A stretch of 64,000 nucleotides of DNA from Acarospora socialis (lineage: Eukaryota; Ascomycota; Lecanoromycetes; Acarosporales; Acarosporaceae), in the NCBI GenBank assembly GCA_025617375.2, contig JAMYGW020000003.1, forward strand, positions 2,108,001 through 2,172,000, written 5' to 3'. Position numbers and translations under genes: made by a program. Every line of letters starts with the position of its first letter. The stretch's first letter is position 1. Positions 60,101 to 64,000 of the stretch are shown piece by piece. Below the pieces are notes generated by a model. The model was not told the origin of the DNA, ran no database searches, and saw nothing but the letters and a program-made list of their open reading frames with translations.

Positions 60101-60322
60101 ACGTGTGCTGAAAAGACGTCCCAGAAACAGAGTAGTGCAATCAATGAAACAAATAGAGCGCAACCGAGACGTACCTTGGAGTAAATTTATTGTTTGCTTT
60201 GCGTTGCAAAGTAGGAGCGGCTCGACTTGCTCAGTCGCACTTCCTTGATCCGACCCAAAGGCTTGATAGTTGCAAGAACCTTCAAACGGACAAGGAAGCT
60301 GCAGACGCAGATCAGGGCTCAA
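57167..60322 (-). CDS. Cid1/Trf-type non-canonical poly(A)/poly(U) polymerase
   Basis: A long open frame of 1,051 codons. The best start is probably the internal MYTFQPNRPDKGIYNRPTPE (60082), after an intron or leader; the upstream 80 residues show no similarity. Residues ~200-480 are Gln/Pro-rich and disordered. Catalytic core: SFGSLRSGFATHSSDMDLVL (GS...DxD metal site), GVGVHCDINFSN (third Asp), DMVLFIKAWAKRRKIN, GTLSSYGYVLMVLHYLVN, then PAP-associated part ESIGSLLRGFFGYFAHQGTH and IEDPFEHEHNIARTV. Members add A or U to RNA 3' ends in RNA decay or silencing. The C terminus is rich in Lys/Gln. Confidence 0.85.
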   Translation of the reverse strand: MSPDLRLQLPCPFEGSCNYQAFGSDQGSATEQVEPLLLCNAKQTINLLQGTSRLRSICFIDCTTLFLGRLFSTRLPALGVMYTFQPNRPDKGIYNRPTPELERWLTDSASSTLFGGIFAKSAYPEAHQANGSYSSKPPDTCASTIPPGFERKVAAEGWPRAGASVFSKPKPGLSETELRELVKVLHARGGELLESVKHCMLAENQSTPSPAKVPFDSADPPSPTEWRECRGRGKPISFDFDDPISDEVRRLHEMTSDLDSRVRSLLLESPVQPPQPDPVEPNLYASNQQQGYRSVSTQHRATGHQQGHLENLETEENSQTSSLFDNKSERSAGKPQRRRQNQVQRRQVGAQPDNSFNPISSASHNHNYQYQHRAPQVTFPPSGPQRYGAQYQSNHQGTMQRGFHKYEAPQGQLSQGYHGRGSIPMQYANGFPPRPPPRNQRLYEPGLTTTNSYLQQQQQNQVFSPPVWASINAQIDWLNRVAQGEISRAEISTTELVEKENLRLVLEVVCREVIAELERSKNGSFDPSSVALQSFGSLRSGFATHSSDMDLVLLSPHSRPDLASADSEIPRMLEKRFLELGHGAQLLTRTRVPIIKFCEKPTPELLRVLQLERKKWEEYKLSQAHKEQIHQSNEHHSNNYLSSPPVSVDQAGQQGNSGPNSSPSRSEGRGEENEEYSLEALVEMYEVAIRDGWYNDTERGRIRQFMELVNQHHADHENPELVKARLSLKNLPDVLKRYRRKQGFSSARLEFPKTGVGVHCDINFSNHLALHNTHLLHCYCLCDPRVRDMVLFIKAWAKRRKINSAYHGTLSSYGYVLMVLHYLVNVATPPVVPNLQLAWKPPTSGSYGALLEETTVDGYDVRFWRSESEIEKCAANGRLTDNRESIGSLLRGFFGYFAHQGTHIIWGGFSWGYDVLSLRTRGGIISKQSKGWVAAKTETLEPAAPGQEAKEVRQRYLFAIEDPFEHEHNIARTVVHHGIVAIRDEFRRAYSIIQRVGHGGVVDDLFAEAPERKDLQRKRDSPKQAGADGKTQQTVQKAAIANNTEAQLERH

Positions 60323-61112
60323 ATGTTTATAAAGTAAGAAACCTTTAGCTGATTTATCAAGGTGGAGATCATAAACCGTAAGGGAAGCTTGGGTGTACTA
60401 GGAAGTAGTCTTCTGGCCCGAGACGTTCAATTTTGAGTTTATGAATCTTGAGAGTAGACTGCTGGATTGACTCTACCAACATGCGTAAGGTAAAGCAAGA
60501 ACCGTTACTGGTGCTACAATTGAAAGCCAGTGAATCCGCTCCTTTGAAAGCCTCGTATAAACTGGCCTCACGCGGTTTATTTGGATGCGGAGAGTCAATT
60601 CTCTTGCATGTCATCTCTTAGAAAAAGCTGCATATTCAAGATATGCTCTCGGACTACGGTGTGATCTTCCGATACAATTGCGGAGGGGCTGAATTGTGAT
60701 TGTCAATAATGATTGTTTGCTCAATAATTGAAGCTTCGCTATCGTTAAGGTACTCGTAGATCTGACGTAGCGCCATGCCAAGGCCGAGATGCTGTGATTG
60801 GGCCGCCGAACCGCAGGCTTGTCTGTCTCTGATTGGTCAAGAGCCTCGGCGGTCATTCATTGTCAACCTCCGCAGAAAGAACAATCGGTCATAGGCACTC
60901 ACCTCTTTAGTCAAAACACACGGCAGGAAGTCAGAGTCTCACAACAGCGACGACGAGTGACTTGGATAAGCTCTGTACCGAGAGAGAAAGACTCGAAGCT
61001 ACAATTCTCTTCCGTACAGAAACACGCTTGAAAGTGCAAACACTCCCTTACCTTTCCCTCACCATCCCACTGTGGCTCACTTCCCAACACATTCGACACA
61101 CTGTCAAGCGGA
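60323..61112. other. divergent intergenic space
   Basis: About 790 bases between the Cid1-type gene (-) and TFG1 (+). Short minus-strand frames at 60369-60614 and 60611-60856 have no recognisable domain. No repeat found. Confidence 0.45.
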
Positions 61113-63663
61113 GTGCCCGACCGCGACTACAACATGAGCGCCTCTCCCTCTGGGCCTCAGATGGGTAGAACACCGAATGGGGGTCCGCGTCCAGTCATTC
61201 GACGGCCAAAGGTCGCGGATCCTTTGGTACGACCTAAACCCAAGAAACGCCCTCCACCACCGGGCCAAGCGAACGGGATCTCAAACCTGAAAACTCTCGA
61301 GCCTACGAACCCAGCCCTTGGCAAGCCCCCTACTAGGACCGTGCAACTTCCACCGAGTGCCACTAGGCCAACAACGAACAGCTCCAATCCACCCTCAAAC
61401 GGCGTCCATGCCGCTGGAGCGGCTACAAGCGGCTTCAGTCAGGTTCCTACTGGTCCGTATAAAGATTATCCTTTGGTCACTACAAAGAGAGCTCTGATGG
61501 AAGGCCTTCGATATCACGTTGCGAGATTTGCATCAAAGAAACCTGTAGATCCTAGTGATGAGAAAGTGTTCACACGACCGGTGCGACTGCATCGACGAGA
61601 TCCTCGAGCCCCGCCAGCAGGTGCCGGTGGAGCCAAGGACGAGAGTAGTGAGATGGTCGCAGCGGACTCAAAAGATGGGCTGCTGGATGAAAAAGAACGC
61701 GAGCGGCAAGAAATCCTTCGGGCGGAGAGGGATGCTCAACGGGAAGCCGATCTTGCGCAGATTGCTCCGTCGGCAAACACTGGAGGGCAGAAAAAGGCCA
61801 ATGCTTTTAAGAAGAAGACGCAGCAAGTTTACCGGAACGACCAGACGGACGAGCAAAAAGCCGCGTCGAATCTCCGCTACGAAGAGGCCCTACCGTGGCA
61901 CTTGGAGGACTTTGACAACAAGAATACTTGGGTGGGCTCTTATGAAGCAGCGCTCTCTGACACGTACGCCATGATGGTTCTGGGTCAAGACGGTAAATAC
62001 CGAATGATCCCACTGGAGAAATGGTACAAGTTCACATCGAAAAACCATTTCAAGCCTTTGACTACCGAGGAAGCCGAGATGAGGATGGGAAAGAAAGTAA
62101 AGGAGCCGCGGTGGTTCATGGAATCACGAAAAGCTCATGAGGACCGAGAAGCGGAGCAAAAGCAGAAGAAGGCTACCAGTAAACTGTATTTGGGGAAATG
62201 GGAGAGCCCGTCGGCTGGAGGTGTTGCAGCTCCGGCGGCGAAGAACGAACAAGCGGATGCAGACGACCTGGACTTCGAGGAGGATCGATTCGCTGACGAT
62301 GAAGAGAATCAGTTGTTCGAGGGCGAAGATGACGATACGAAACAGGCAGAGGACAGGATAAAACGTGACCAACTCCAAGCGAACGTTTTCGACCTGAAGG
62401 AAGAAAAGGAGTACGAGAAGGCCGAGCTCAGGGAGAAAAAGGAGAAGGAAGCGGAGAAGCTATTAGGCAAACAGGTCAAGAAAGCATTGATGAAAAGGGA
62501 AAAGAACTACATATATGATACAGACTCTGCAGACAATCCATATTCTGAAACAGTAAGAGTACCTTATAACCCGCGCTCATAGCGTACTAACACCGAGCCT
62601 AGAGCGAGTCCGACGACACGGAAACCGAGCGCCTGAAAGAAGAGGAGCGGAAGAAAGTAGAAGAAAAGAAAGGTGCTACAGAAAAGGACCGATCCCAACG
62701 CAAAAACAGCGGCGACCTCCCATCCGGCGCCTCGACCAAAGGCACCAGTACCCCATCCGGCCGACCCAAACACAGCGACCCTCTCAAGAAATCAACCACC
62801 AACTCCCTCAAACGCCCCGGCTCACCCAATCTCTCCGAAGCAAGCGGCACCGAGTCCACCCGCAAGAAGCACAAAAAGAAGCACGGTCTCTCATCCTCCC
62901 AACCCACCGGTACATCAACGCCAGTCCCACCAGGATCCCGCCCCCGCTCCCCCGCCCCACCACCTTCAACCGCACCCGAACAGCCCTCCTCATCCCGGCC
63001 CCACCTCTCCACCACCGCCCGCAAAACCTCCATCGTCAAACCCAACCTAGAACCCTCCAAACTCACCGACCTCTCCTCCACCACCACAATCACCACATCT
63101 AAGGCCCCCTCGAAGAACGAGCACAAACGCCCCCGCCCCCACGCCAGCAGCGACGGCGAAGCCACCGCGCCCGGCTCCGCCGCCGAAATGAGCGACGGCT
63201 CCAACCGCAAAAAGAAGCCCAAACTGCGCCTCAGCGGCCCGTCCGCAAACGGCACGCCGCAGGGCTCCCGCGCCGGAAGCCCCGTCCCACCTGCTGCGAG
63301 AGCAGGTCAGCACGGTCCTGGCGCTGGCAATCGTAGTCGCGCCGGAAGTCCCGGCGTGCCGCCGCCTGCGAAACGTAAGCCCCCCACCTCCCTTCCCCTC
63401 CCTTCCCACACAACCTCTGTCTCTGCTATCAAGCCCCACAGCCACAGGCAAGATGACGATGGCGCTTACTAACGCAACGCAACGCAGTCCCACCGCCCAC
63501 GGCCACGGAAATCATCGCCTCGATCCCGCACGACGGGACGGATATCTCGGCGCTTATTGCGCGCTTCAAGGGGAGGATTCGAGATAATGCGGGCTTCATT
63601 GCGCTCGTCAAGGCGAATTCGATTTATGGGGATGATAAGAAGTTGAGGCCGAAGCCGAAGTGA
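61113..63663 (+). CDS. TFG1: TFIIF alpha subunit (Tfg1/RAP74)
   Basis: Introns at about 62552-62602 and 63375-63487 leave one frame. A second ATG at 61134 (MSASPSGPQ) is an equally good start. N-terminal ~110 residues are Pro-rich; then the TFIIF-alpha dimerisation part with KDYPLVTTKRALMEGLRYHV, FTRPVRLHRRDPR, PWHLEDFDNKNTWVGSYEA, YAMMVLGQDGKYRMIPLEKW and YKFTSKNHFKPLTTEEAEMRM. Acidic stretches (DADDLDFEEDRFADDEENQL) and a KEKE coiled region follow, then a long Ser/Pro/Lys-rich tail. The end, ATEIIASIPHDGTDISALIA and RFKGRIRDNAGFIALVKANS, is the winged-helix C-terminal domain that binds RNA polymerase II and the Fcp1 phosphatase. A general transcription factor; intact. Confidence 0.92.
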
Positions 63664-64000
63664 GAATCGGGTGGTGGGCTGTGGGGTGGCGGAAGGGGGA
63701 AGGCGGACAGGGTGTGGGCGGTAGAGACAGTGATGGAGGTTGGGTGCGGGGAGGTGGATATATATATAGCCGAAGAGCTGAGAAAGAGGTGAGGGACAGG
63801 GGGGTTTCAGGTGGAGAGATGCGTGGGCCGAACTTGTGACGGGACTGAAAGTGCAAGATGCACGGAGATTGCACGTCTGAGGAGGGGAGTGCGGTTGTCG
63901 GTGCAGGTATTATTATGTAGCTTAGAGATGCATCGGATACAGCAATAGCTAGGTAGCTCACTCAAATACTAACTACCACGAAACGAAATCGGTATTTGCA
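63664..64000. other. 3' flank of TFG1
   Basis: 337 bases to the window end, G-rich at first. It should hold the TFG1 3' UTR; no further gene seen. Confidence 0.4.

Overview
The window is nuclear DNA of a filamentous ascomycete (Pezizomycotina). Most genes carry introns of about 45-90 bases with GT...AG ends, intergenic spaces are short, and the protein families (Zn2Cys6 regulator, OPT transporter, multidomain NRPS, Cid1-type nucleotidyltransferase) are typical of that group. The class is not certain; a Dothideomycete is a reasonable guess.

Left part (1 to about 20.7 kb): part of a secondary-metabolite cluster of the epipolythiodioxopiperazine (ETP, gliotoxin/sirodesmin/acetylaranotin) type. 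In order: the 3' part of a GliK-like gamma-glutamylcyclotransferase (+), a GliJ-like membrane dipeptidase (+), an AtaL-like/DUF1857 protein (-), a GliP-like NRPS with parts T-C-A-T-C (+), a broken cytochrome P450 (+, fossil), a class I methyltransferase (-), a GliA-like MFS transporter (+), 3 kb of repeat-rich DNA holding a MITE, and a GliZ-like Zn2Cys6 regulator (+). GliK and GliJ act together in ETP pathways, trimming the glutathione adduct made by a GST; the NRPS makes the diketopiperazine, P450 and methyltransferase decorate it, the MFS pump exports it and the regulator controls the set. GST, aminotransferase and thioredoxin-reductase genes are not in the window and would be expected to the left, since the first gene is cut by the window edge. 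The cluster looks at least partly decayed.

Middle (about 20.7-25.3 kb): a decayed fungal membrane-protein gene (-), a degenerate second copy of the 3' end of the neighbouring lipid-kinase gene, and that DAGK/sphingoid-base-kinase-like gene itself (-).

Right part (25.5-64 kb): mostly housekeeping genes: a single-pass membrane protein, an Asteroid/XPG-like nuclease, UTP21, VIP1/asp1 inositol pyrophosphate kinase, ADE13, an unusual in-frame fusion of a MULE-transposase-type zinc domain to inositol monophosphatase, an SRA-YDG protein, an RBR-type E3 ligase, a small unknown gene, an OPT oligopeptide transporter, a two-OB-fold protein, HGH1, a Cid1-type poly(A)/poly(U) polymerase and TFG1 (TFIIF alpha). 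Several pairs are divergent and share short promoters (25.3-25.5, 32.2-32.5, 39.7-40.1 kb).

The strongest leads are the MULE-domain/IMPase fusion at 40.1-41.6 kb, the unusual make-up of the ETP NRPS next to a broken P450, and repeats placed in the cluster's intergenic spaces (24-bp tandem repeat before the MFS gene, MITE and hairpins before the regulator).
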